Shown: one piece after another, positions 6,787 through 13,154 of the stretch | How positions within the stretch are numbered: position 1 is the first letter of the stretch | How the letters are laid out: every line of letters starts with the position of its first letter | DNA from: CAYNFT01 sp964396535 | GTDB lineage: Bacteria > Chloroflexota > Dehalococcoidia > Dehalococcoidales > UBA2162 | Reading direction: 5' to 3' | Length of the DNA: 15,704 bases | Assembly: GCA_964396535.1 (NCBI GenBank) | Contig: CAYNFT010000048.1 | Coordinates: forward strand, 1 to 15,704 | Notes under the pieces: generated by a model | Database searches by the model: none | Told to the model about the DNA's origin: nothing | What the model saw: the letters and a program-made list of their open reading frames with translations, nothing else | Made by a program: the position numbers and the translations under genes

Positions 6787-7260
6787 TTAAGTATAAACTA
6801 CACCTTTAGTTTTCCGCCTTTTTGTCGCTCGCCCCACTTCTATCTCCGCCTCACGACGAATTATGGATTCTCGCTTGTCATACAACTTTTTACCCTTGGC
6901 CAGCGCCACCTCAACCTTAGCTCTACCATCTTTAAGATATATCCTGAGGGGAACCAAGGTCAAGCCCTTTTCTGCCACCTTGCTGGCAAGATTGGCAATC
7001 TCCTTACGGTGCAATAGAAGTTTTCGAGGTCGTGTTGGCTCGTGGCTCATATAGCTGGCAGCATCATAGCGAGCGATATGAGCATTCAGGAGCCACAATT
7101 CTCCGCCTTCAGGTCTAACATAGGCATCAGCCAGATTAGCTCTCCCGGCTCGTATTGACTTTATCTCCGTGCCGGTAAGCACGATTCCAGCTTCCACACC
7201 ATCCTGTACATGATAGTTACGGTAAGCCTTACGGTTGGTGGTTACTGTCTTTATCGCCAT
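6787..7260 (-). CDS. smpB: SsrA-binding protein SmpB
   Basis: SmpB binds the tRNA-like part of tmRNA, takes the place of the missing anticodon arm and brings tmRNA into stalled ribosomes. The 157-residue protein matches the family along its whole length: N-terminal NRKAYRNYHVQDGVEAGIVL, the highly conserved GTEIKSIRAGRANL, an OB-fold core with YLKDGRAKVEVALAKGKK, and a basic C-terminal tail (KLYDKRESIIRREAE, then KRRK) that enters the mRNA channel. The ATG at 7260 fits the family start. There is no Shine-Dalgarno before it; a TATAAT box ends only 5 nt upstream, which suggests a leaderless mRNA. Its RNA partner ssrA lies 16 nt downstream, and clpP ends 39 nt upstream on the same strand. Confidence 0.97.
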   Translation of the reverse strand: MAIKTVTTNRKAYRNYHVQDGVEAGIVLTGTEIKSIRAGRANLADAYVRPEGGELWLLNAHIARYDAASYMSHEPTRPRKLLLHRKEIANLASKVAEKGLTLVPLRIYLKDGRAKVEVALAKGKKLYDKRESIIRREAEIEVGRATKRRKTKGVVYT

Positions 7261-7265
7261 ATTAA

Positions 7266-7274
7266 ATTATACCA
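7266..7274 (-). promoter_or_regulatory. Extended -10 promoter of smpB-ssrA
   Basis: On the minus strand TGGTATAAT is a perfect TATAAT with a TGn extension, followed by TTAAT and then the smpB ATG. RNA synthesis normally begins 6-8 nt after the box, which would be at or within the ATG. The nearest -35-like sequence, TTGTTG (7289-7284), is too close (12 nt spacer). This promoter would allow smpB and ssrA to be expressed independently of aspS-tig-clpP. Confidence 0.6.
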
Positions 7275-7299
7275 CGTATGCTGCAACAAGAAGCTATAG

Positions 7300-7917
7300 C
7301 TATTTCTTAGCCTCTTCTTTGGGCGGTTTGCTCAGGACTTCATCTATAATTCCATACTCTACCGCCTGCTCAGGATTAAGGTAAAAGTCCCTGTCGGTAT
7401 CATGGGTTATCTTCTCCAGCGTCTGACCAGTATGTCTGACAATAATATCCTTAATTATATCTTGCTGTCTGGCAATCTCACGGGCGGCGATTTGTATATC
7501 GGCTGCCTGCCCCTGAGCGCCACCACTCGCCTGGTGCATATGGATAGTAGAATTGGGCAGGGCATAGCGTTTGCCCTTGGTGCCAGCACAGAGTAGTACC
7601 GTTGCCATACTGGCCGTCATCCCAACGCAGATGGTAGACACTTCAGGGCGGATAAACTGCAGGGTATCATAAATGGCAAGACCAGAGCTGATAACCCCAC
7701 CGGGGCTCTGAATATACATACTGATGTCTTTATCCGGGTCTTCCCGCTCCAGATAGAGGAGCTGGGCAATAATAACATTAGCTACCTGGTCAACTATCGG
7801 CGTGAATAACATAATAATACGCTCTTTTAGCAGTAGGGAATATATATCCCAAAATCTTTCACCTCTTGGACCAGTCTCAACCACGCCAGGTATGATATTC
7901 ATTGGATAGGTATTCAT
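7300..7917 (-). CDS. clpP: ATP-dependent Clp protease proteolytic subunit
   Basis: ClpP is the self-compartmentalised serine protease barrel that works with a Clp ATPase (ClpX, ClpA or ClpC). The 205-residue protein has the complete triad: S103 in GMTASMA, H128 in IHMHQA and D177 in DRDF. Other family marks are SPGGVISSGLAIYD and the region GKRYALPNS. The ATG at 7917 overlaps the tig stop as ATGA and has a strong GGAGGAGG 5' of it. An in-frame ATG at 7902 (MNIIPGVV) would match the shorter start seen in many relatives, so the first five residues are uncertain. The residues at 101 and 106 (T in GMTASMA, T in MATVLL) differ from the common GQAASMGA form. No clpX follows; smpB does. Confidence 0.97.
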   Translation of the reverse strand: MNTYPMNIIPGVVETGPRGERFWDIYSLLLKERIIMLFTPIVDQVANVIIAQLLYLEREDPDKDISMYIQSPGGVISSGLAIYDTLQFIRPEVSTICVGMTASMATVLLCAGTKGKRYALPNSTIHMHQASGGAQGQAADIQIAAREIARQQDIIKDIIVRHTGQTLEKITHDTDRDFYLNPEQAVEYGIIDEVLSKPPKEEAKK

Positions 7918-9233
7918 TTGACCTCCTCCTTTTTCCTTCTTTTAGTTTTTGCTTTATTTTTCTTTGTGCTTTCGGCAATCTCTGTCAATCGCTGTATTGT
8001 CTTTCTGGTAAGGAGTGTTTGCTCAATCGATTCACGAATCTGTGGAGTATTTAGAGCTTTCCGCAGCTCTTCTTCTTTCTCAGTGGCACCTTTTACCATA
8101 TTTTCAATTTCCGTATCTATCTCAGAGTCATCAACTTCAATCTTCTCCTCTTCAGCAACGTTACCTAGCACCAGTGACTGGTTAACCCTTTTAGTAGCTA
8201 ATGGGTGTAGCTCTTCGCGTAATTCTTCCTCTGTCTTATTAATACTTCTAAGATAATCCTCCAATGTCTGGTTGCCGCTCTGAAAGCGCTGGTTAAGCAT
8301 TCGATTGGTTTCCGATTCCACCAGAATTGGGGGGAATTCAATTTCGGTAAGCTCAATCACAGCATCAATCACCTTTTCTTCAAAATCTGCCCTGATTTTC
8401 TCCTCGGCTCTAAGTTTAAGGCTGGAGGAGACCTCTTCTTGGAGCAAATCTAAGGTTTTAAAGTCAGGATTAATTAATTGAGCAAACTCATCATTTAGCT
8501 CAGGGAGTATCTCCTGTTTTATTTCGGTAACTCTCACTTTAAAAGAAGGCTCTTTCTCAGCCAGCTCACTCCTGGGATAGTCTGCTGGTAACTGGAGTTT
8601 GAATTCCTTATCTTCATTCTTTTTCATCCCGGCTAACTGCTCGCTAAAGCCCGGTGCGGGAAAGGACTGGTCACGAAGAACCTGATATTGAGCTTCTTTC
8701 TGGTTTATAAAAGGTTCATCTTCAATACTGCTCTCGACATCTATAATCACCAAATCGTCAAAGTCCACCGGACGTTCTACAGGCTCCCAGGTAGCATGCT
8801 GGTGGCGCAGTTGTTCAATTACATCGCTAACATTGCTTTCGGTTACTTCCACGGGTTCTGGCAAAACCTTAATACTATGATAATCACCAAGTTTAACGAT
8901 AGGTTTCAGCGGCACTATTGCCTTAAACACTACAGGGTCAGTCTGAGTTATCTCAATCTGTGGCTGAGCGATAACTTCAATAGCTTGCTCCGTTATCGCT
9001 TTCTCATAGGCCTGAGGAACCAGATTCTTCAGCGTATCCTCAAGGAGGCTCTCTTTACCTATATAGCGTTCAAGTATCTCCCGTGGCGCCTTTCCCTTGC
9101 GGAAACCGGGAACCCTTGCTCTCCTGACCAGACGCTGGTAGGAACCCTCTAAGGACTCCTCCACCTCGGCAGGCTCCATCTCGATAGTCAGGAATGCCTG
9201 CCTGTTCTCTGTTTTCTCATTGGTTACTTTCAC
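7914..9233 (-). CDS. tig: Trigger factor, ribosome-associated chaperone
   Basis: Trigger factor sits at the ribosome exit tunnel and shields nascent chains. The 439-residue protein has the three expected parts: an N-terminal ribosome-binding domain with the signature GFRKGKAP (43-50), a central FKBP-like prolyl isomerase domain (about 155-245, with the weakly conserved APGFSEQLAGMKKNE segment), and a long helical C-terminal chaperone domain. The C-terminus is a lysine-rich tail. It starts with GTG, which overlaps the aspS TAG stop as TAGTG; GGGAGGA lies just upstream. Its own stop overlaps the clpP start by 4 nt. Translation of aspS, tig and clpP is therefore probably coupled. Confidence 0.97.
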   Translation of the reverse strand: MKVTNEKTENRQAFLTIEMEPAEVEESLEGSYQRLVRRARVPGFRKGKAPREILERYIGKESLLEDTLKNLVPQAYEKAITEQAIEVIAQPQIEITQTDPVVFKAIVPLKPIVKLGDYHSIKVLPEPVEVTESNVSDVIEQLRHQHATWEPVERPVDFDDLVIIDVESSIEDEPFINQKEAQYQVLRDQSFPAPGFSEQLAGMKKNEDKEFKLQLPADYPRSELAEKEPSFKVRVTEIKQEILPELNDEFAQLINPDFKTLDLLQEEVSSSLKLRAEEKIRADFEEKVIDAVIELTEIEFPPILVESETNRMLNQRFQSGNQTLEDYLRSINKTEEELREELHPLATKRVNQSLVLGNVAEEEKIEVDDSEIDTEIENMVKGATEKEEELRKALNTPQIRESIEQTLLTRKTIQRLTEIAESTKKNKAKTKRRKKEEVK

Positions 9234-11026
9234 TATTCCTCCCTCAGACGCAAGTGCAATTCAGCCAATTGTTCCTCAGTAACCGGAGAAGGAGCATTGA
9301 AGGTCAAATCGACAGCGCTTTGATTCTTGGGGAAAGCAATCACTTCTCTGATATTTTCCTCCCCTGCCAGTAACATTACAATGCGGTCAATGCCGGGGGC
9401 TATGCCACCATGAGGTGGAGCGCCATAGTCGAAAGCCTCCAGCAGATGTCCAAAACGTTCTGTAATCTCCTCATCCTTGTAACCCAGCAGTCTGAACACT
9501 TTTCGTTGAAGCTCGCTGGTGTGAATTCTGATGCTGCCACTAGCCAGTTCATAACCATTACATACAATATCATAGTGCCTGCTTCTTACTTTTTCCGGAG
9601 CACTATCCAGTAAAGGGATATCCTCATCCTTAGGAGCAGTAAACGGATGATGCATTGACTCCCACCGTCCTGTCTTCTCGTCACGCTCAAATAAGGGAAA
9701 ATCAACAATAAAGGCAAAGGCTAAAAGGTCAGGCTCAATCAGCTTAAGCTGCCTGCCCATCTCCTGGCTAAGTTCACTCAGTGCCAAGTTAACCAGTCCT
9801 GGCTCACCGGCAACGATAAGCAGAAGGTCGCCCATATTGGCACCCAGGCGCGTGGCAATTTCCTTAATCTGGTCTAAAGTCAGGTATCTTGAAGCTACAG
9901 ACCTTACCATATCTATGGTTAAGTCATCCAGGCTGCCGGCAGAGCTGCCCAGTGCGATAGTCAACAAACCTCCGGCTCCAAGATTCTGTACCAGCTTATT
10001 CAGCTCATTAAGCTGGCTGCGGCTATAATTAGCACAGCCAGGAGCGCATAAACCCTTTACTATCCCACCCCCTTCAACAGCCGAACGGAAAACGGAGAAC
10101 TCAGTCCTACCCGCAATATCAGAAAGGTCCCTCATCTCCAGCCCAAAACGCAAATCGAGATGGTCCGTGCCATAACGCTCCATTGCTTCAGCGTAGCGCA
10201 GGCGAGGGAAAGGTTTCACCAGTCTTACATCAGGTTTTATAGCCTCTACCATCGAGGTAAAAAGCTCCTCAACCAGGTTCAGGATGTCTTCCTCCTCGAC
10301 GAAGCTCATTTCAAGGTCAAGCTGAGTGTGTTCAGGCTGACGGTCGGCACGAGTGTCTTCATCACGGAAACATTTTGCTATCTGGAAATATTTCTCAACA
10401 CCGGCCACCATCAGCATCTGCTTGATTTGCTGGGGGGACTGCGGCAGCGCATAGAACTCGCCGGGATGAACACGGCTGGGCACCAGGTAATCACGCGCTC
10501 CTTCAGGAGTACTTTTAATCAGGATGGGTGTTTCCACTTCAATGAACCCCTTATCATCCAGGAAATCGCGAATATATTTGACTACCCGGTGACGGAGGAG
10601 CAGGTTTTTCTGCATCCGTTCCCGCCGCAGGTCAAGATAGCGATACTTTAGACGAAGACCTTCCTCCACCTCAACGTCCTCATTAATATAAAAGGGTGGC
10701 GTCTTTGACGGATTAAGTATGGCTGTATTCTGAGCAATAACCTCAATCTCGCCGGTAGGCAGTTTGGGATTCTCAGTTCCCGGGGGACGGAGGGCAACCT
10801 CGCCACTAACGCTAACTACATATTCATTACGCATCTCATCAGCTACCTCATGGCAGGCTTTCGATGTTTCCGGGTTGAATACCACCTGGACTATACCCTC
10901 TCTATCCCGCAGGTCAATAAACGTCAATCCCCCATGGTCTCGACGGCGGTTCACCCAACCAGCCAGGGTTACCTTGGCACCAACATGCCTCTTATTCAGC
11001 TCACCGCAGCTATGAGTTTTGAGCAA
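9233..11026 (-). CDS. aspS: Aspartyl-tRNA synthetase, bacterial type, probably non-discriminating
   Basis: This class II synthetase charges tRNA-Asp. The 597-residue protein has the N-terminal OB anticodon-binding domain (about 1-110), catalytic core with QSPQ, motif 2 (FRDEDTRADRQPEHTQLD) and motif 3 (GIAPGIDRIVM), and the GAD insertion (about 290-410) found in bacterial forms. H31 and G83 match the two residues that mark tRNA-Asp/Asn dual-specific AspRS in Pseudomonas aeruginosa, so this enzyme likely also makes Asp-tRNA-Asn for the GatCAB amidotransferase. Start is TTG at 11026, with AGGAGG 6 nt upstream, and the N-terminus MLKTHSCGEL is typical. Its stop overlaps the tig GTG by 1 nt. A promoter lies about 50 nt upstream. 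Confidence 0.97.
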   Translation of the reverse strand: MLKTHSCGELNKRHVGAKVTLAGWVNRRRDHGGLTFIDLRDREGIVQVVFNPETSKACHEVADEMRNEYVVSVSGEVALRPPGTENPKLPTGEIEVIAQNTAILNPSKTPPFYINEDVEVEEGLRLKYRYLDLRRERMQKNLLLRHRVVKYIRDFLDDKGFIEVETPILIKSTPEGARDYLVPSRVHPGEFYALPQSPQQIKQMLMVAGVEKYFQIAKCFRDEDTRADRQPEHTQLDLEMSFVEEEDILNLVEELFTSMVEAIKPDVRLVKPFPRLRYAEAMERYGTDHLDLRFGLEMRDLSDIAGRTEFSVFRSAVEGGGIVKGLCAPGCANYSRSQLNELNKLVQNLGAGGLLTIALGSSAGSLDDLTIDMVRSVASRYLTLDQIKEIATRLGANMGDLLLIVAGEPGLVNLALSELSQEMGRQLKLIEPDLLAFAFIVDFPLFERDEKTGRWESMHHPFTAPKDEDIPLLDSAPEKVRSRHYDIVCNGYELASGSIRIHTSELQRKVFRLLGYKDEEITERFGHLLEAFDYGAPPHGGIAPGIDRIVMLLAGEENIREVIAFPKNQSAVDLTFNAPSPVTEEQLAELHLRLREE

Positions 11027-11080
11027 AACCTGCCTCCTGACAGAGTAATCCCAGCGTTTCTAGTAGCTGGTTCTAGCTTG

Positions 11081-11110
11081 ATTATAGCTTATGAAGAGGC
11101 TGTTCTTCAA
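11081..11110 (-). promoter_or_regulatory. Promoter of the aspS-tig-clpP operon
   Basis: On the minus strand TTGAAG (11110-11105) is followed by an 18-nt spacer and a perfect TATAAT (11086-11081). RNA would start near 11074, leaving a leader of about 48 nt before the TTG start of aspS. It is back to back with the plus-strand leader promoter; only 16 nt separate their -35 boxes. Confidence 0.6.
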
Positions 11111-11126
11111 CTTGCCCTACCACGAT

Positions 11127-11155
11127 TTGACGCAAGGATACGAATGCTATACAAT
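11127..11155 (+). promoter_or_regulatory. Sigma-70 promoter of the leader ORF / homocysteine operon
   Basis: TTGACG (11127-11132) and TACAAT (11150-11155) each match the consensus at five of six positions and are separated by the ideal 17 nt. RNA should start near 11162. The first translated feature is the leader ORF at 11201. Confidence 0.6.
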
Positions 11156-11200
11156 GTTAGCAAGCTGAAACGACAGCATATACAAGATAGGAGGGAAGTA

Positions 11201-11302
11201 ATGCCGAACTGGAAGGGACAGACCAGTCATACCACAGGGGCTTCCCGCATGATGATGCCCTGGGCTTGGCATGCCGCCAGTTCGGGTACCATGCAAACGT
11301 AA
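11201..11302 (+). CDS. 33-residue Met/Trp-rich leader peptide or microprotein
   Basis: A short ORF with an excellent Shine-Dalgarno (AGGAGG at 11189-11194, 6 nt from the ATG). The predicted peptide has five Met including three in a row (M17-M19), followed by P-W-A-W-H, and three Trp in all. It has no hydrophobic segment long enough to cross a membrane and no signal peptide. I do not recognise it. It sits between a good promoter and a perfect terminator, directly before genes for homocysteine synthesis, so a methionine-sensing leader peptide is the most economical reading. An independent small protein gene with its own terminator is the alternative. GGGAAGT (11193-11199), overlapping the Shine-Dalgarno, can pair with ACTTCCC (11302-11308) at the stop codon, which could limit its translation. 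Confidence 0.5.
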   Translation: MPNWKGQTSHTTGASRMMMPWAWHAASSGTMQT

Positions 11303-11328
11303 CTTCCCACACTGACAACGTAGTTGAC

Positions 11329-11367
11329 CAAGCCCAAGAGCAGTAACCTCTTGGGCTTGTTGTTTTT
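11329..11367 (+). terminator. Intrinsic terminator between leader ORF and homocysteine operon
   Basis: CAAGCCCAAGAG (11329-11340) and CTCTTGGGCTTG (11348-11359) form a perfect 12-bp stem with a 7-nt loop, followed by TTGTTTTT. It lies 27 nt after the leader ORF stop and 53 nt before the next gene's ATG. Full readthrough or regulated antitermination would be needed for the leader promoter to serve the operon. Confidence 0.85.
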
Positions 11368-11375
11368 GCACCAAG

Positions 11376-11404
11376 TTGACAGTACAGAGTACAAATATTA
11401 ATAT
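11376..11404 (+). promoter_or_regulatory. Possible second promoter of the homocysteine operon
   Basis: A perfect TTGACA (11376-11381) is followed after 17 nt by TAATAT (11399-11404, four of six). RNA would start near 11411, inside the Shine-Dalgarno (AGGAG, 11408-11412) of the next gene. The resulting mRNA would be almost leaderless, which weakens the call. If real, the operon does not depend on readthrough of the terminator. Confidence 0.3.
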
Positions 11405-11420
11405 CATAGGAGATTTCAGC

Positions 11421-12629
11421 ATGGCAAAAACAATTAAGGAAATAAACGAGAAGATAAAAGAGGGTAAGGCAGTAGTATTTACTGCTGAAGAAATAGCAGG
11501 CTTTGTTAAAGAGAAAGGGGTAACAGAAGCTGCCCAGAAAGTAGATGTTGTTACCACTGGCACCTTCAGTCCTATGTGCTCATCCAGTGCCTACTTTAAT
11601 GTTGGACATACCAGCCCACGAATAAAGCTGGGTGGGGGCCGAGTTTACCTTAATGATGTCCCGGTCTATACCGGGCTGGGAGCGGTGGACATACTTATAG
11701 GGGCAACCGCCCTCCCCGATGACGACCCCAGAAATAGAATTCATCCCGGTGAATTTAATTATGGCGGCGGACATGTAATCGAGGAACTTGTCGCCGGTAA
11801 AGATATAAGGCTGGTGGCCACTGCTTATGGCACAGACTGCTACCCGAGGAGAAGGCTTGAAACCTTGATAAACATCAAAGACCTCAATGAGGCAGTGCTG
11901 TTTAACCCCAGAAATGCCTACCAGAACTACAATGTAGCCGTGAACCTGTCGGATAAGACAATCTATACATACATGGGCATGTTGAAGCCCCGTCTGGGCA
12001 ATGCCAACTACTCTTCTGCCGGGCAGCTCTCACCGCTATTTAATGACCCCTACTACAAGACAATAGGTATTGGCACCAGAATATTTCTGGGAGGTGGTAC
12101 TGGTTTTGTTGCCTGGCACGGCACTCAGCATAACCCTAATGTGCCCCGCACCGAGAAAGGGATGCCCAAGACAGGAGCGGGAACTCTGGCAGTAATTGGT
12201 GACCTGAAACAGATGAGCCCCAGGTGGCTGGTAGGAACGAGCATGCTAGGCTACGGTTGTACCCTTAGCGTGGGCATTGGAGTCCCTATCCCGATACTCT
12301 CAGAAGAAATCTTACAGTATACCACAGTAACTGATGATGAAATTTTTGCTCCGGTCGTTGACTATTCACAGGCATATTCCCAGATGAAACCTGATATCCT
12401 GGGTGAAGTTAGCTATGGCCAATTAAAGAGCGGACAGATAAAAGTTAAGAATAAGAAAGTTCCTACTGCTTCCCTTTCCAGCTACGCGCGGGCTGTAGAA
12501 ATCGCTACTACCCTAAAGGAATGGATACTAAGCGGCAAATTCTTACTAACGGAACCAGTGGCGCCCTTGCCTGGTGCGGAATCAGGAATTACCCTTAAAC
12601 CGCTGAAAGAGCGCCCGATAGAAGAGTAA
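11421..12629 (+). CDS. DUF39/COG1900 homocysteine biosynthesis protein (L-aspartate-semialdehyde sulfurtransferase)
   Basis: A 402-residue protein of the COG1900 family, exemplified by Methanosarcina acetivorans MA1821. With a NIL-ferredoxin partner and a COG2122 protein this family makes homocysteine directly from aspartate semialdehyde, in anaerobes that can lack the usual O-acetyl- or O-succinyl-homoserine pathways. Two family cysteines thought to carry sulfur are present: C53 in FSPMCSSS and C140 in YGTDCYP. Glycine-rich segments (LGGGRVYLNDVP, FLGGGTGFVAWHGTQHNP) are typical. No C-terminal CBS domains are seen. The ATG at 11421 has AGGAG 8 nt upstream; an in-frame TTG at 11376 is less likely. 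It heads a plus-strand operon with both partner proteins, which strongly supports the assignment. Confidence 0.9.
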   Translation: MAKTIKEINEKIKEGKAVVFTAEEIAGFVKEKGVTEAAQKVDVVTTGTFSPMCSSSAYFNVGHTSPRIKLGGGRVYLNDVPVYTGLGAVDILIGATALPDDDPRNRIHPGEFNYGGGHVIEELVAGKDIRLVATAYGTDCYPRRRLETLINIKDLNEAVLFNPRNAYQNYNVAVNLSDKTIYTYMGMLKPRLGNANYSSAGQLSPLFNDPYYKTIGIGTRIFLGGGTGFVAWHGTQHNPNVPRTEKGMPKTGAGTLAVIGDLKQMSPRWLVGTSMLGYGCTLSVGIGVPIPILSEEILQYTTVTDDEIFAPVVDYSQAYSQMKPDILGEVSYGQLKSGQIKVKNKKVPTASLSSYARAVEIATTLKEWILSGKFLLTEPVAPLPGAESGITLKPLKERPIEE

Positions 12630-12737
12630 AAACCACAGTTTTTAAAGACGCTTAAGAAAGAAGATTAATAAATAATCCCAACCAACTAAAGATACTTTAC
12701 CTGATTTAAACTACAACTAATAGCAGAGGTGGTGATA

Positions 12738-13151
12738 ATGATGGCAGTTTCTAAAAGGATAGTCCTGCGCTTCCCCAGGCGCTTGGTAGACCGACCAATA
12801 GTGAGTCGGCTGGTTAAGGATTTCAACCTTGATTTCAACATCTTAAAGGCTTCGGTTACGCCGGATGAAGAGGGGCTTCTGATACTGGAATTGAATGGAG
12901 AACAAGATGATTATGATAAAGGTATCAATTACCTGACCAGAACCGGGGTAAGAATCCAATCACTCAGCCAGGATGTAACCCGTAATGAGGAACGGTGCAC
13001 TCATTGCGGTGCCTGTATAACTGTTTGCCCTGCCGGGGCTTTTGTTCTGGAGCCTGCAACCAGGCGGGTCAATTTCCTCAACGAAAAGTGTCTTGCCTGC
13101 GGGCTCTGTATCAAGGCCTGTCCTCCAAGAGCCATGGAGTTACACTTTTAG
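12738..13151 (+). CDS. NIL domain plus 2[4Fe-4S] ferredoxin, homocysteine synthesis partner
   Basis: A 137-residue two-domain protein. Residues about 1-78 form a NIL domain (KRIVLRFPRRLVDRPIVSRL start, LILELNG near the end), a small ferredoxin-like fold also found in methionine ABC transporter ATPases. The C-terminal part has two 4Fe-4S motifs of the C-x2-C-x2-C-x3-C-P type (CTHCGACITVCP and CLACGLCIKACP). In Methanosarcina the matching protein (MA1822) is required with the DUF39 protein for homocysteine synthesis, presumably to deliver electrons or handle sulfur. GAGGTGGT lies upstream of two adjacent ATGs (12738 and 12741); I chose the first. It lies 108 nt after the DUF39 gene and 3 nt before the COG2122 gene. 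Confidence 0.92.
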   Translation: MMAVSKRIVLRFPRRLVDRPIVSRLVKDFNLDFNILKASVTPDEEGLLILELNGEQDDYDKGINYLTRTGVRIQSLSQDVTRNEERCTHCGACITVCPAGAFVLEPATRRVNFLNEKCLACGLCIKACPPRAMELHF

Positions 13152-13154
13152 CCA

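Larger units (their letters stand above)
11162..11367 (+). promoter_or_regulatory. Candidate transcription attenuator leader RNA
   Basis: Predicted leader of about 205 nt between the promoter and an intrinsic terminator, ahead of the homocysteine genes. It has four mutually dependent elements. A short ORF (11201-11302) has three successive Met codons at 11249-11257. Hairpin ATGCC/GGCAT (11255-11259, 11268-11272) would hold the next segment. TGGGCTTGG (11261-11269) can pair over 9 bp with CCAAGCCCA (11328-11336), which overlaps the terminator's 5' arm. The terminator follows at 11329-11367. A ribosome slowed at the Met codons could open the first hairpin and favour the antiterminator. This is inferred from the sequence only. 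Confidence 0.45.

Noticed and set aside
7315..7320. Missing clpX downstream of clpP taken as a deletion
   Set aside because: No trace of clpX sequence is present between clpP and smpB (39 nt), so there is no evidence of a recent deletion rather than an ancestral arrangement.
8688..9152. 154-codon plus-strand frame
   Set aside because: Antisense to trigger factor; no start signal.
10850..11302. 150-codon plus-strand frame running out of aspS
   Set aside because: Most of it lies antisense to aspS and its promoter. Only the last 34 codons, from the ATG at 11201 with its own SD, are kept as the leader ORF.
11162..11367. T-box, SAM, cobalamin or other known riboswitch in the homocysteine leader
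   Set aside because: I could not find the T-box consensus (GGNACCGCG-like) or the conserved cores of SAM-I or cobalamin riboswitches by eye. A covariance-model search would settle this; a significant hit would replace the attenuator reading.
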